Source: Gemmatimonadota bacterium
GTDB taxonomy: Bacteria > Gemmatimonadota > Gemmatimonadetes > Longimicrobiales > Gaopeijiaceae
NCBI GenBank assembly: GCA_029863645.1
Contig: JAOTVA010000025.1
Location: 1-33,822, forward strand
DNA: 33,822 nucleotides
Direction: 5' to 3'
The translations under genes and the position numbers were made by a program. Position 1 is the stretch's first letter. Every line of letters starts with the position of its first letter. Below are positions 1 through 9,156 of this stretch, piece after piece. Below the pieces are notes generated by a model. That model was not told the DNA's origin and ran no database searches. It saw only the letters and a program-made list of their open reading frames with translations.

Positions 1-1
1 G

Positions 2-556
2 GCCTTCGGCGGCTGGGTCAACGTTCCCGAAGCGATCCGTGGATCGTTTCTCGGTGGCATGGGCGCGCTGCCCATGAGCGAATGGCTCCACCACTGGCTA
101 GAGCCGATCACGGCGCAGGCACACGAGATTCAACTCGAGCACCTGGGCGAGGGCGCGCATGCCGCACCGTTCGGCGGTGGTGAGGTCCTGTGGGCCGTCC
201 TCTCTACCGTGGCCGCGCTCGTCGTCGTCGTTGGTGCGGTACGCTACGTGGGTGGCCAGACCATCCTGGTACCGTCTGAGGACGCGGAGCCGACGGGCTT
301 CGGCAAGGTCCTGCTCAACAAGTACTACGTGGACGAGTTCTACGACCGCTTCATCGTGCAGCCGGTCATCAGGGGCTCCCGGTTCTGCTGGAACGTCATC
401 GACGCGGTCATCATCGACGGGACCGTGAACATGGTCGGGTGGGTCGCCAAGGGCCTCGGTTGGGGCATATCCATGTTCCAGTCCGGGTCGGTAAACACCT
501 ACGCGTTCATCCTCACGGTCGGGGTGTTAGTCATCCTCGGCGTGGCAGTCTTTTAG
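2..556 (+). CDS. nuoL: NADH-quinone oxidoreductase subunit L, C-terminal part (5' end outside window)
   Basis: This is the last 184 residues of the proton-pumping antiporter-like subunit L of respiratory complex I. The frame is open from base 2, so the gene enters from the left; an internal ATG at 59 is not the real start. The segment begins with FGGWVNVPEAIRG and WLHHWLEP, typical of the NuoL loop before the long lateral helix. It continues with a transmembrane helix (about bases 178-245), the YYVDEFYDRF motif and a final hydrophobic helix at the C-terminus. The stop codon TAG (554-556) touches the ATG of nuoM with no gap, and nuoN follows, giving the usual L-M-N order. The family assignment is secure; the upstream part of the nuo operon is not visible. 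Confidence 0.95.
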   Translation, partial: AFGGWVNVPEAIRGSFLGGMGALPMSEWLHHWLEPITAQAHEIQLEHLGEGAHAAPFGGGEVLWAVLSTVAALVVVVGAVRYVGGQTILVPSEDAEPTGFGKVLLNKYYVDEFYDRFIVQPVIRGSRFCWNVIDAVIIDGTVNMVGWVAKGLGWGISMFQSGSVNTYAFILTVGVLVILGVAVF

Positions 557-2194
557 ATGACTGCCTTCCTCGACTCCGTCGGCTACACCGGCTGGGTGCT
601 CCACGCCCTGGTGTGGCTCCCCGTACTCGGACTCGGCCTGGTGCTCGCCTCGGACGAAGCGCGCGCCAAAACAGTCGCGTTCTGGTGGTCCTTGGGCGTG
701 ATGGTCCTGAGCCTCGGGCTCTGGTGGGCGTTCGACATTTCCGAGCCCGGCTTCCAGATGGTGAGCACGACGCCGTGGATCGAATCCTGGGGCGTGAGTT
801 ACTCGCTCGGCATCGACGGCATCAGCCTCTTCATGGTCATGCTGACGACGTTCAGTACGTCCATCGCGATCCTGGGATCGTTCAACTACATCAAGAAGCA
901 CGAGCGGGCGTTCTACTCGCTCATGCTCCTGCTCGAAGCGGGTGTGGTCGGCGTCTTCGTCGCCACGGACGTCTTCCTCTTCTACGTCTTCTTCGAGCTC
1001 ACCCTGGTGCCGATGTACTTCATTGTCGGCGTGTGGGGCGGCAAGCGGCGCATCTACGCCGCGATCAAGTTCTTCCTGTACACGGCATTCGGTTCATTGC
1101 TGATGCTGGTCGGCATCCTCTACCTCTTCTGGCGTGCGAAGAACGTATTGGGTGTGCCGACCTTCGCGTACGAGGACTTCCTCATCATTGGCCTGACGGG
1201 AACGGAGCAGCTGTGGCTGTTCATCGCGTTCGCGCTCGCCTTCAGCGTGAAGGTGCCCGTCTTCCCGCTGCACACCTGGCTGCCCGACGCGCACGTCGAG
1301 GCCCCGACGCCCGGCTCGGTCATCCTGGCCGCCGTACTTCTGAAGATGGGCACGTACGGGTTCATCCGGTTCCTGCTGCCGCTCTTCCCGGACGCGGCGG
1401 CACACCCGACCGTCGTCTCGACCATGCTGGTGCTCGGTGTCATCGGCATCTTGTATACGGCTTGGGTCGCGGCCGTACAGCCCGACGCCAAGAAGCTCGT
1501 CGCCTACACATCCGTCGCGCACATGGGCTTCGTCGTGCTCGGCATCTTCGCTTTGACGGTGAACGGGCTGCAGGGCGGATTGATCGTCATGATCTCGCAC
1601 GGCATCAGCACGGGCGCGCTCTTCTTGTTGCTCGGCATGATGTACGAGCGTCGGCATACTCGTGAGATCTCGGACTTCGGCGGCCTCGCACGAGTGGCAC
1701 CGTGGCTCGCAACCGCATTCGTCATCACCGCGCTCGCGTCCATCGGCCTCCCCGGGACATCAGGATTCGTCGGCGAGTTCTTGGCGCTCCTCGGGACCTT
1801 CGAGACGCACCCCATCATTGCGATCGTGGCGACGCTCGGAGTCATTTTCGCCGCCTATTACATGCTGCCGATGGTCCAGAAGGTCTTCTTCAACAAGCTG
1901 GAGACCTCGGAGAACCGCGAAGTCGCCGACGTCACCGGCCGCGAGATTGCCATCCTGGCTCCGCTGTGCGCTCTGATGATCTGGATCGGGTGGAATCCCA
2001 CGCCGCTCCTGGAGCGCATGGAGCCAAGCGTGCGAGCCGTAATCGAGCGGGTGGAGGGCGGGGCGGGCCTCGGGAACGCACCGGACGTCGCGGACCTGCT
2101 CTCCGTGCTCGAGGCTGGGTCGGTGGACGGCACGCCTCGCACCGAAGTCGAGCCTCTGGTTGACGACCCGCCTCTTCTCGAGGAGGCCGACTGA
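557..2194 (+). CDS. nuoM: NADH-quinone oxidoreductase subunit M
   Basis: This 545-residue polytopic protein is one of the three antiporter-like proton-translocating subunits of complex I. Conserved charged residues are visible: Glu147 in FFELTLVPMYF, Lys232 in VKVPVFPLHTWLPDAH, and Lys263 in LLKMGTYG. These correspond to the family's Glu144, Lys234 and Lys265 in E. coli. The transmembrane part ends near residue 499 with GWNPTPLLERMEPSVRAVIERV. The last ~46 residues (500-545) form an extra, strongly acidic, Pro/Leu-rich tail that standard NuoM (about 509 residues in E. coli) lacks. The start ATG abuts the nuoL stop, and the stop TGA shares one base with the nuoN ATG, so the genes are translationally linked. 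Confidence 0.97.
   Translation: MTAFLDSVGYTGWVLHALVWLPVLGLGLVLASDEARAKTVAFWWSLGVMVLSLGLWWAFDISEPGFQMVSTTPWIESWGVSYSLGIDGISLFMVMLTTFSTSIAILGSFNYIKKHERAFYSLMLLLEAGVVGVFVATDVFLFYVFFELTLVPMYFIVGVWGGKRRIYAAIKFFLYTAFGSLLMLVGILYLFWRAKNVLGVPTFAYEDFLIIGLTGTEQLWLFIAFALAFSVKVPVFPLHTWLPDAHVEAPTPGSVILAAVLLKMGTYGFIRFLLPLFPDAAAHPTVVSTMLVLGVIGILYTAWVAAVQPDAKKLVAYTSVAHMGFVVLGIFALTVNGLQGGLIVMISHGISTGALFLLLGMMYERRHTREISDFGGLARVAPWLATAFVITALASIGLPGTSGFVGEFLALLGTFETHPIIAIVATLGVIFAAYYMLPMVQKVFFNKLETSENREVADVTGREIAILAPLCALMIWIGWNPTPLLERMEPSVRAVIERVEGGAGLGNAPDVADLLSVLEAGSVDGTPRTEVEPLVDDPPLLEEAD
2181..2186 (+). promoter_or_regulatory. Shine-Dalgarno site of nuoN
   Basis: A perfect AGGAGG lies inside the last codons of nuoM, 7 bases before the nuoN ATG at 2194. 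It supports that start and shows the host uses canonical anti-SD pairing, at least here. Confidence 0.8.
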
Positions 2195-3714
2195 TGGAGC
2201 TCGATTTCAGTCGGCAGCTGCACTACTGGTGGGCCCTCCTTCCGGAGATCGTGCTCTGCGTATGGGGCATGGTCGTGCTCGTCGCCGGTGTGTCCGGGAA
2301 GCACGCTCCCGGAGCCGCGGACCCTGACGAGGGCGGTGACCCGAGCTTCTCCGGTGGTGCCGACCTGGGCTGGCTCGCCCTGGTCGGTGTGCTCGGAGCC
2401 GCCATGGCGAACGGTTGGCTCTACGGGGTGCACGAAGTCGGGAACACCTCGATGATCGCCATCGACGGCTTCCGGCTCTTCTCCAACTGGATCTTCCTGG
2501 TCGCCGCGGCGCTCACGATCCTGATTTCGTTCTCCTATGTGTACCGGCAGCGTCTGCAAGCGGGTGAGTTCTACGGCCTGATCCTGCTCGCATCGGCCGG
2601 CATGATGTTCATGGCCGGCGCGCGCGACCTGATCGTCGTCTTCCTAGGGCTGGAGGTGATGTCCATCTCCGTCTACGCCCTGACCGCCTTCAATCGGCGA
2701 GACAAGAAGTCGGCTGAAGCCGGGCTCAAGTACTTCCTCCTGGGCGCATTCGCCACTGGGTTCCTGCTCTACGGCATCGCGCTCGTTTACGGCGCGACAG
2801 GTAGCACCAACATCGCCGTCATCGGCGAGATCGTCTCGGGTGGCACCGCGTCTCCCAGACTCCTCGCGGTAGGCATCGCGCTGCTGACCATCGGGTTCGG
2901 CTTCAAGGTCAGCGCCGTCCCGTTCCACATGTGGACGCCCGACGTCTACGAAGGCGCGCCGGCCCCGGTCACCGCGTTCATGTCGGCATCGGTGAAGGCT
3001 GCGGCCTTCGTGGCCTTCCTGCGGGTCTTTGTGGTCGCATTCGACTCCGTTCACGAGCTCTGGTACCCGATCCTGTGGTGGCTCGCGGCGCTCACGATGG
3101 TCGCCGCGAACCTGATGGCGCTGGCGCAGTCGAACGTGAAGCGCATGCTCGCCTACTCGAGCATCGCGCACGCGGGCTACCTCCTGGTCGCCGTAGCAGC
3201 GGCCAACGAGAACGCGGCCGCGGGCCTCCTCTTCTACCTGTTCGTCTACACGCTCATGAACATCGGCGCGTTCGCGGTCGTTATCGGCGTGGCGCAGCAC
3301 GGCGAAGAGAAGCTTCAGATCGAGGACTACTCGGGCTTCGGATGGCGCCACCCGCTGGTGGGCGTCGCGCTCACGATCTTCCTGCTCTCGCTGGCCGGCT
3401 TTCCCGGCACGGGTGGGTTCATGGGGAAGATCTACCTGCTGCAAGGCGCGGCGGACTCGCAGCTCTGGTACCTGATGGTCATTCTGGTGCTCACCACGGT
3501 GGCCTCGTACTGGTACTACCTGCGTGTCGCGTGGTACATGTGGATGAGGGACTCGGCGTCGAGCGAATCGGAGACGGCGTACTTCTCGCCGCTGCCCATG
3601 CAGCTCGCCCTGATCGTGACCGTTGCTTTGATCCTTTACACGGGGCTCTTCCCGGGGCAGGCGATCGATTTCGCCCGCGCCAGCGTGGAGGGCCTCGGAA
3701 CGTGGAGTCGATGA
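2194..3714 (+). CDS. nuoN: NADH-quinone oxidoreductase subunit N
   Basis: This 506-residue polytopic subunit is the third antiporter-like module of complex I. Glu154 in FLGLEVMSISVYAL, Lys238 in FGFKVSAVPFHMWTPDVYEG and Lys268 in ASVKAAAF match the conserved proton-channel residues of NuoN (E133, K217 and K247 in E. coli). A polar Gly/Asp/Pro-rich loop at about residues 33-56 separates the first two helices and is longer than usual. The start follows a perfect SD inside nuoM. The stop TGA (3712-3714) overlaps the ATG of the phosphohexomutase gene by four bases (ATGA), so a sugar-phosphate enzyme is translationally coupled to the end of the nuo operon. Confidence 0.97.
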   Translation: MELDFSRQLHYWWALLPEIVLCVWGMVVLVAGVSGKHAPGAADPDEGGDPSFSGGADLGWLALVGVLGAAMANGWLYGVHEVGNTSMIAIDGFRLFSNWIFLVAAALTILISFSYVYRQRLQAGEFYGLILLASAGMMFMAGARDLIVVFLGLEVMSISVYALTAFNRRDKKSAEAGLKYFLLGAFATGFLLYGIALVYGATGSTNIAVIGEIVSGGTASPRLLAVGIALLTIGFGFKVSAVPFHMWTPDVYEGAPAPVTAFMSASVKAAAFVAFLRVFVVAFDSVHELWYPILWWLAALTMVAANLMALAQSNVKRMLAYSSIAHAGYLLVAVAAANENAAAGLLFYLFVYTLMNIGAFAVVIGVAQHGEEKLQIEDYSGFGWRHPLVGVALTIFLLSLAGFPGTGGFMGKIYLLQGAADSQLWYLMVILVLTTVASYWYYLRVAWYMWMRDSASSESETAYFSPLPMQLALIVTVALILYTGLFPGQAIDFARASVEGLGTWSR

Positions 3715-5078
3715 AACCACACATTTTCCGCCAATACGACATCCGAGGCATCGTGGGTGAAGACCTGGATGCGGGCATCACGGAAGCCGTAGGCAGGGCG
3801 TTCGCCTCCATCGTGCGGGCTCACACCGGCAAGGCCACACCCAAGATCGCGGTCGGTAATGACAACCGTTTGACCTCTCCGGAGCTGGTCGCAGGCCTCG
3901 TGGCCGGCATCCGCGCGGCAGGTGTGGACGTCCTCCAAGTCGGCACCGTGCCGACGCCGGTTCTGTACTGGACGGAGGCGGTCTACGGAACCGACGCGGG
4001 CGTCCAAATCACGGGCTCGCACAATCCGCCTGAGTGGAACGGCGTGAAGATGAGCCTCGGGAGAAGCGCGCTCTACGGCGACGCCATCCAAGAGATCAGA
4101 ACCCGTATCGTCAACGGGGACATGGACTCAGGCTCAGGATCTCATGAAGAAGAAGAGGTCCTGGATCGGTATGTGACCGACATTTCCGAGCGCCTCTCGC
4201 TGACCACGGACATGACGGTCGCGGTCGATGCGGGCAACGGGGTCGGGGCGCTCGTTGCTGTGCCCCTTCTCGAGGCCCTCGGGGCCACGGTCACGCCGCT
4301 GTTCTGCGACTCCGACGGCACGTTCCCGAATCATCACCCCGACCCGACCGTCGACAAGAACCTCGAGGACCTGATCCGGGCAGTCCGGAAAACCCCCCAC
4401 GACCTCGGCGTCGCCTTCGACGGCGACGCGGACCGCATCGGGGCCGTCGACGAGAAGGGCAATATCGTCCGCGGTGACATCCTGCTCCTGCTCTACGGGC
4501 TCGATCTGCTGGACAAGCTCGGCTCCGGTCAGAAGCTGATCTTCGACGTGAAATGCAGTCAGGTGCTGCCCGAGGTCTTCGCCGCCGCGGGCGGCGTACC
4601 GATCATGTGGAAGACCGGTCATTCGCTCATCAAGAAGAAGATGAAGGAGACCGGGGCCTTGCTCGCGGGCGAGCTATCCGGTCACATCATGGTGGCGGAC
4701 GACTACTTCGGATTCGATGACGCCCTGTACGACGCGTGTCGCCTGATGGCGATCGTGAGTCGTTCCGGGCGGCCACTTTCGGAGATGGTCGCCGAGTTTC
4801 CGGTGTACGTATCCACGCCGGAGCTACGCATCGACGTGACCGAGGAGCAGAAGTGGGATCTGGTGGAGAAGGCCGTAGCGCACTTCAGCAAGAGCCACGA
4901 CGTCATCGACGTCGACGGCGCGCGGGTGCAGTTCGGGGACGGCTGGGCACTCCTGAGGGCTTCGAACACGCAGCCAGCCATCGTGGCTCGCGTCGAGGCC
5001 AAGACGGCCGAGCGCCTGCAGGAGATCCGCGAGGAGGTCAACGCGTGGCTGGGCACCCACGGAGTATCGCTGCCGTAG
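3711..5078 (+). CDS. phosphomannomutase/phosphoglucomutase (alpha-D-phosphohexomutase)
   Basis: This 455-residue enzyme interconverts hexose 1- and 6-phosphates (mannose and/or glucose) and feeds sugar-nucleotide synthesis for LPS or other glycans. The four hallmark loops are present: the phosphoserine loop TGSHNP (Ser103), the Mg-binding DGDADR (237-242), the sugar-specificity loop GELSGH (320-325) and the phosphate-binding RASNT (416-420). The N-terminus IFRQYDIRG is typical of the AlgC/ManB branch. The frame is open far upstream, inside nuoN, but the ATG at 3711 fits the family N-terminus and overlaps the nuoN stop by four bases. Whether it prefers mannose or glucose phosphate cannot be decided from sequence alone. 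Confidence 0.93.
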   Translation: MKPHIFRQYDIRGIVGEDLDAGITEAVGRAFASIVRAHTGKATPKIAVGNDNRLTSPELVAGLVAGIRAAGVDVLQVGTVPTPVLYWTEAVYGTDAGVQITGSHNPPEWNGVKMSLGRSALYGDAIQEIRTRIVNGDMDSGSGSHEEEEVLDRYVTDISERLSLTTDMTVAVDAGNGVGALVAVPLLEALGATVTPLFCDSDGTFPNHHPDPTVDKNLEDLIRAVRKTPHDLGVAFDGDADRIGAVDEKGNIVRGDILLLLYGLDLLDKLGSGQKLIFDVKCSQVLPEVFAAAGGVPIMWKTGHSLIKKKMKETGALLAGELSGHIMVADDYFGFDDALYDACRLMAIVSRSGRPLSEMVAEFPVYVSTPELRIDVTEEQKWDLVEKAVAHFSKSHDVIDVDGARVQFGDGWALLRASNTQPAIVARVEAKTAERLQEIREEVNAWLGTHGVSLP

Positions 5079-5103
5079 CTGAGCTCGTGAGTCGGTGTAG
5101 CCG

Positions 5104-7884
5104 GTGAGCGGGACGTCGGGCGTTCCGATATCCCTGCGGGGCGGAAGGCTGATCCTCACGATCGTCCTCAGCGTCGCGCTGATCATCGCGTTCGGCCGGG
5201 CCTTCGCCGCGTTCTATACCGAGGTCCTCTGGCAGACCAGCTCCGGCTACGGCGGCATCTTTTGGAAGCGGGTGCTGTGGACAGGCGGCGTCCAGCTCGG
5301 AGCAGGAGCAGTCGTCGCCATCCTCGTGGTGATCAACCTTTATGTCGCCTCCAAGACGTTGGGGGGCATACAGATACGAAGGCGCTTCGGCAACATCGAG
5401 ATCAACGAGCAGATCCCGAAGCGATACGTCTGGTGGGCCATGCTCGGCGCCGCGGGACTCTTGGGCCTCTGGTTCGGCATCGGTGTTCCTGACGATGTGG
5501 GCCTGAGCGGCCTGCTGTTGCTGAGCGCCGATGCGTGGGGAGCCACCGAGCCGATTCTGGGCAGGGACATCGGCTTCTACGTCTTCACGCTGCCGGTCCT
5601 CCGCATCGTGTCGGGTCTCGGCCTGATGATCACGTTCCTGCTCTTCGCGCTGGTGACCGCGGCCTATGCGGCAACCGGCGCGCTACGGTGGACGGACGGG
5701 CGCATCCTCGCCCAGGATCTGCCACGCATCCACTTGGGCGCCCTGGTCGCAACGTTCCTTGTGCTCTTGGCCGTGCAGCTCTCCCTCGCGCGGTACCTAC
5801 TGCTCTTGGACGGGAGCTCGCCGGTGCAGGGAATCTTCGGCTTCACCGATGCCGAGGCCCGGCTGCCGGCCTTCCGCACGTTGTCGATCATCTCCCTGGT
5901 AGCCGCCGGAGGCGTCCTCTGGGGCGCCTGGAAGAACCGTCCGGGCACGCTGGCAGCATCGCTGATGGGCGTGGTGATCGGCTCTATCGTCATTGGGCAG
6001 TTCTATCCTGGGCTCATTCAGAGGATCAGGGTCGAGCCGAACGAGCTCGTCCGGGAGACGCCCTACATCGAGTACAACCTGGACTTCACACGGAGAGGAT
6101 TCGGCCTCGACGAAGTCGATCGCCGTCAGTTCACGTACGGGCCGGGTGAATCGATCGACTGGGCGGCCATCGCGCGGCAGATGGCTGGCCTTCCAGTCTG
6201 GAACCAGAGTGCGTTGCTGGCGACGTATCGCGAGCTCGAGGCGCTCTTTCCCTACTACGACTTCGCCGACGTGACCATCGACCGGTATCGGACGCCGCAG
6301 GGTCCGGTGGCCGTGGCGCTCTCGGTTCGGCAAATCGATCCCGGAGGCATCCAGGACCCGAATTGGCAGAACCTCCACATTCGGAAGCGATACGTGGCCG
6401 GGGCAGGGGCCGTCGCGAGCCTGGCCTCCGTCCGCTCGGCGGAAGGCCGCCCCCAGATGCTGATGACTGGCATCCCGCCGCAGGTCGCCCGCGACGCGGC
6501 CCCGGTGACGGGCATCGACCTCACGCGGCCCGACATCTTCTTCGGGACCCGCCAGCAGCGCTACGCCGTCGTCAGCCCGGACATCGGAGAGTACGCCGCC
6601 CCTGACGGTTCTCCGGGGGTCCCGGGCGTCGACTTTCCCGTCGGCATCGAGCTCACGTCCAGCCCGCGTCGCGCGCTCCTGGCCTGGAATTTCGGCGACC
6701 TCAACCTGCTGATTTCTCCAGAGATCACAGCCTCGAGCCGGTTCATCTATCGTCGCCTCGCGGTAGAGCGCGCCATCGCCGTCGCACCTTTCCTCCGCTA
6801 TCCGGAGGAGCCGTACCCGGTGGTAGCAGATGGTCGCATCTACTGGCTGCTCGAGGGCTTCACCGCCACGTCGGGCTTCCCGCTTTCCACGGCGAGCGAC
6901 TTCGGGTCCGTGCGCCGGACGGTCAACTACGTCCGCAACAGCGTGAAGGTCACCGTGGACGCGGTGACCGGACAGGTCGACTTCTATCGCGTGCCCATCG
7001 AGGACCCGCTGGCTGACGCCTACGGCCAGGCGTTTCCGGGCCTGTTCCGGCCCATGGACGAGATGCCCGAGGCGATCCGGGAGCACCTGCGCTACCCGAG
7101 TTCCCTCATCAGCCTGCAGAGCCGGGTCCTCCTCCAGTATCACCAGGAGACGGCGCCCGCGTTCCACGGCCAACAAGACGTGTGGAACGAGCCGCAAGAG
7201 CTGGCCCAGGGCCCGACACCGGTACCGTACCGGCCGGAGTATGGCCTGTATACGCTCCCGGGGGAGTCCGAGCCCCGATTCCACCTCACGACCGTGTTCG
7301 TGCCGGCGGGTCGGCAGAACCTGACCGGAATGCTCATTGGGCGAACGGGGGAGACCGGCATTCCCGAGTTGATCTTGCTCGACGTGCCCGTGGAGGATCA
7401 GACCCCGGGACCGCGACAGATCGAGGCCTTGGTGGAGCAGGATCCCGTCATCTCTCAGCAGTTCTCCCTGTGGCGCACCGGCGGGAGCGAGGTCTGGACA
7501 GGGCATCTGCACCTGATTCCTACGGGAAACCGGTTCGTCTACATGGAACCCGTCTTCCTCGCCGCGGAGGCCGACGCCATCCCCGAGCTCCGTCGCTTCG
7601 TCGTGAGCGACGGCCGCCGGGTCGCGATGACCGAGGACCTCGACGCGGCCATCCGCCAGTTCGCCGGTCAAAGCCTTCCCGCGCCGATGGTTGATCCGGC
7701 CCCTGCCGTAGAGGGGGAAGTGCCCATGCCACCTGGACCCCGCGGAGAGGAGTGGCCTGCGGCGGCCCTCGACCTCCTGGAGCGCGCGGAATCGAGCGCC
7801 CGCGAAGGGAATTGGCAGGGATTCGGCCAGGCCCTCGACGAGCTGCGACTGTTGCTGGAGCAACTCGAGGGCGACGCCAGCTAG
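5104..7884 (+). CDS. UPF0182 family large membrane protein
   Basis: This 926-residue protein of the uncharacterised UPF0182 family (PF03699) has no established function. The first ~310 residues contain about seven hydrophobic helices (near 17-38, 57-82, 110-127, 160-194, 209-235, 257-277 and 283-305). The remaining ~600 residues are soluble and probably lie outside the cytoplasmic membrane. The segment PYIEYNLDFTRRGFGLDEV just after the last helix is a family hallmark. The C-terminus holds a helical LLERAESSAREGNWQGF...LLEQL segment, also typical. I chose the GTG at 5104; no strong SD is visible. A gap of 25 bases separates it from the phosphohexomutase gene, and a predicted promoter follows it. 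The family is best known from actinobacteria and cyanobacteria, so its presence beside LPS genes is of interest. Confidence 0.88.
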   Translation: MSGTSGVPISLRGGRLILTIVLSVALIIAFGRAFAAFYTEVLWQTSSGYGGIFWKRVLWTGGVQLGAGAVVAILVVINLYVASKTLGGIQIRRRFGNIEINEQIPKRYVWWAMLGAAGLLGLWFGIGVPDDVGLSGLLLLSADAWGATEPILGRDIGFYVFTLPVLRIVSGLGLMITFLLFALVTAAYAATGALRWTDGRILAQDLPRIHLGALVATFLVLLAVQLSLARYLLLLDGSSPVQGIFGFTDAEARLPAFRTLSIISLVAAGGVLWGAWKNRPGTLAASLMGVVIGSIVIGQFYPGLIQRIRVEPNELVRETPYIEYNLDFTRRGFGLDEVDRRQFTYGPGESIDWAAIARQMAGLPVWNQSALLATYRELEALFPYYDFADVTIDRYRTPQGPVAVALSVRQIDPGGIQDPNWQNLHIRKRYVAGAGAVASLASVRSAEGRPQMLMTGIPPQVARDAAPVTGIDLTRPDIFFGTRQQRYAVVSPDIGEYAAPDGSPGVPGVDFPVGIELTSSPRRALLAWNFGDLNLLISPEITASSRFIYRRLAVERAIAVAPFLRYPEEPYPVVADGRIYWLLEGFTATSGFPLSTASDFGSVRRTVNYVRNSVKVTVDAVTGQVDFYRVPIEDPLADAYGQAFPGLFRPMDEMPEAIREHLRYPSSLISLQSRVLLQYHQETAPAFHGQQDVWNEPQELAQGPTPVPYRPEYGLYTLPGESEPRFHLTTVFVPAGRQNLTGMLIGRTGETGIPELILLDVPVEDQTPGPRQIEALVEQDPVISQQFSLWRTGGSEVWTGHLHLIPTGNRFVYMEPVFLAAEADAIPELRRFVVSDGRRVAMTEDLDAAIRQFAGQSLPAPMVDPAPAVEGEVPMPPGPRGEEWPAAALDLLERAESSAREGNWQGFGQALDELRLLLEQLEGDAS

Positions 7885-7905
7885 AGTTCGGCCAACCCCA
7901 CGCCG

Positions 7906-7934
7906 TTGATCGTCCCAGGGGGCCCTGGTAGCTT
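7906..7934 (+). promoter_or_regulatory. predicted promoter of the sucC-sucD operon
   Basis: TTGATC (7906-7911), a 17-base spacer, then TAGCTT (7929-7934). The same -35/-10 arrangement recurs before pabA and kdsB, which strengthens the call. Transcription would begin near 7941, giving a leader of about 70 bases before the sucC ATG. No experimental evidence. Confidence 0.5.
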
Positions 7935-7966
7935 CCATTGCTCTTTTTCAGGGGCCCGCAACTCGA

Positions 7967-7985
7967 CCCGGCGCAATGCGCCGGG
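7967..7985 (+). other. strong hairpin in the sucC leader
   Basis: CCCGGCGC (7967-7974), loop AAT, GCGCCGGG (7978-7985): a perfect 8-bp GC stem. It lies between the predicted promoter and the sucC start and is not followed by a T-run, so it looks like mRNA leader structure and not a terminator. Confidence 0.55.
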
Positions 7986-8012
7986 GGCCTCCCAACCCCC
8001 GACCGACGACGT

Positions 8013-9155
8013 ATGGATCTTCACGAATACCAGGCCAAGGAACGCTTCCGGGCGGCGGGCATTCCCGTCCCCCCTGGCGAGATCGCGACCACCCCCGCCG
8101 GCGCAGAGAAGCTCGCCGAGGACCTGGGCGGAAAGGTCGTCGTCAAAGCCCAGGTGCACTCGGGAGGTCGGGGCAAGGCCGGCGGCGTGAAGCTTGCCGC
8201 CAATCCCGCCGAGGCGAAGGCGCACGCTGCGGCAATCCTGGGCATGGAGATCAAGGGCCTCACGGTCCACAAGGTGCTGATCACGCCGGCCGAGGACATC
8301 GACACGGAGGCCTACGTCGGCGTGCTCATCGACCGGGCGACCCAAGCACCGACCTTCATCGTGTCGGCGGCGGGCGGCATCGACATCGAGACGGTCGCCC
8401 ACGAGACGCCTGAGAAGATCCGCAAGCTCACCGTGGACCCACGGTACGGGCTGTTGCCGCACCAGGCGTACTGGCTTGCTGACTTCCTCTACGACGATCC
8501 GTCGCTCATCAAGCAGACGACCAAGATCATCGCCCAGCTCTACGACTCGTTCGTGAACTCGGGCTCGTCGATGGCAGAGATCAACCCGCTCATCACTACG
8601 CCGAGCGGCGAGGTGAAGGCGATCGACGCCAAGATGAGCATCGACGACAACGAGCTCTACCGGCGACCCGAAGTCGCGGCTATGCGCGACTCTTCGTCCG
8701 AGCCCCCCGCCGAGACGTTGGCCCGCGAGGCTGGCCTCTCCTACGTGAAGCTCGACGGCGACGTGGGCTGCTGCGTCAACGGTGCGGGACTCGCCATGGC
8801 CACCATGGACCTCGTGAAGTACTACGGCGGCGCTCCGGCCAACTTCCTCGACATCGGCGGATCGTCCAACCCGGACAAGGTCGTCGCCGCGCTCGAAATC
8901 ATTACGGCCGATCCCAACGTGAAGTCGATCCTCTTCAACATCTTCGGCGGCATCACGCGCTGCGATGACGTAGCCAACGGAATCGTCGAGGCCATGAGTC
9001 GTATCGACATCGAACAGCCGATCGTCATCCGGCTCACGGGCACCAACGAGGAGATCGCTCTGAAGATCCTGAAGGATGCTGGCTTCCCCGCCTATACATC
9101 GATGGATGCGGTGGTCGAAGAGGCCGTGAAGCTCGCGAAGGGAGCGGAGGCCTAG
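8013..9155 (+). CDS. sucC: succinyl-CoA synthetase (ADP/GDP-forming) subunit beta
   Basis: This 380-residue ATP-grasp subunit binds nucleotide, Mg and succinate. With SucD it converts succinyl-CoA to succinate, making ATP or GTP in the TCA cycle. The N-terminus [10 protein letters not shown] is diagnostic and fixes the ATG at 8013, although the frame stays open upstream to 7938. [18 protein letters not shown] is the ATP-grasp nucleotide loop. Asn191 in MAEINPLI and Asp205 in [11 protein letters not shown] correspond to the Mg ligands, and [13 protein letters not shown] is the C-terminal domain signature. Length matches the family (388 in E. coli). One base separates the stop from the sucD ATG. 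Nucleotide specificity was not determined. Confidence 0.97.
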   Translation: MDLHEYQAKERFRAAGIPVPPGEIATTPAGAEKLAEDLGGKVVVKAQVHSGGRGKAGGVKLAANPAEAKAHAAAILGMEIKGLTVHKVLITPAEDIDTEAYVGVLIDRATQAPTFIVSAAGGIDIETVAHETPEKIRKLTVDPRYGLLPHQAYWLADFLYDDPSLIKQTTKIIAQLYDSFVNSGSSMAEINPLITTPSGEVKAIDAKMSIDDNELYRRPEVAAMRDSSSEPPAETLAREAGLSYVKLDGDVGCCVNGAGLAMATMDLVKYYGGAPANFLDIGGSSNPDKVVAALEIITADPNVKSILFNIFGGITRCDDVANGIVEAMSRIDIEQPIVIRLTGTNEEIALKILKDAGFPAYTSMDAVVEEAVKLAKGAEA

Positions 9156-9156
9156 C

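Noticed and set aside
439-1665. A 408-codon plus-strand frame over nuoM
   Set aside because: It overlaps nuoM in another frame and has an Arg/His-rich, non-membrane composition; nuoM is certain.
5797-7938. A 713-codon open frame on the minus strand antisense to UPF0182
   Set aside because: Long antisense frames are expected in GC-rich codons; its translation is rich in Arg, His and Asp with no domain, and the plus-strand protein is a clear family member.
7918-7957. GGCCCTG...CAGGGGCC plus a CTTTTT run as a terminator for the UPF0182 gene
   Set aside because: The arms do not pair cleanly (one base short), the T-run lies inside the loop and not after the stem, and the region overlaps the predicted sucC promoter.
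7938-8012. A 25-codon N-terminal extension of sucC
   Set aside because: It lies in the structured leader; the family N-terminus [10 protein letters not shown] begins at 8013.
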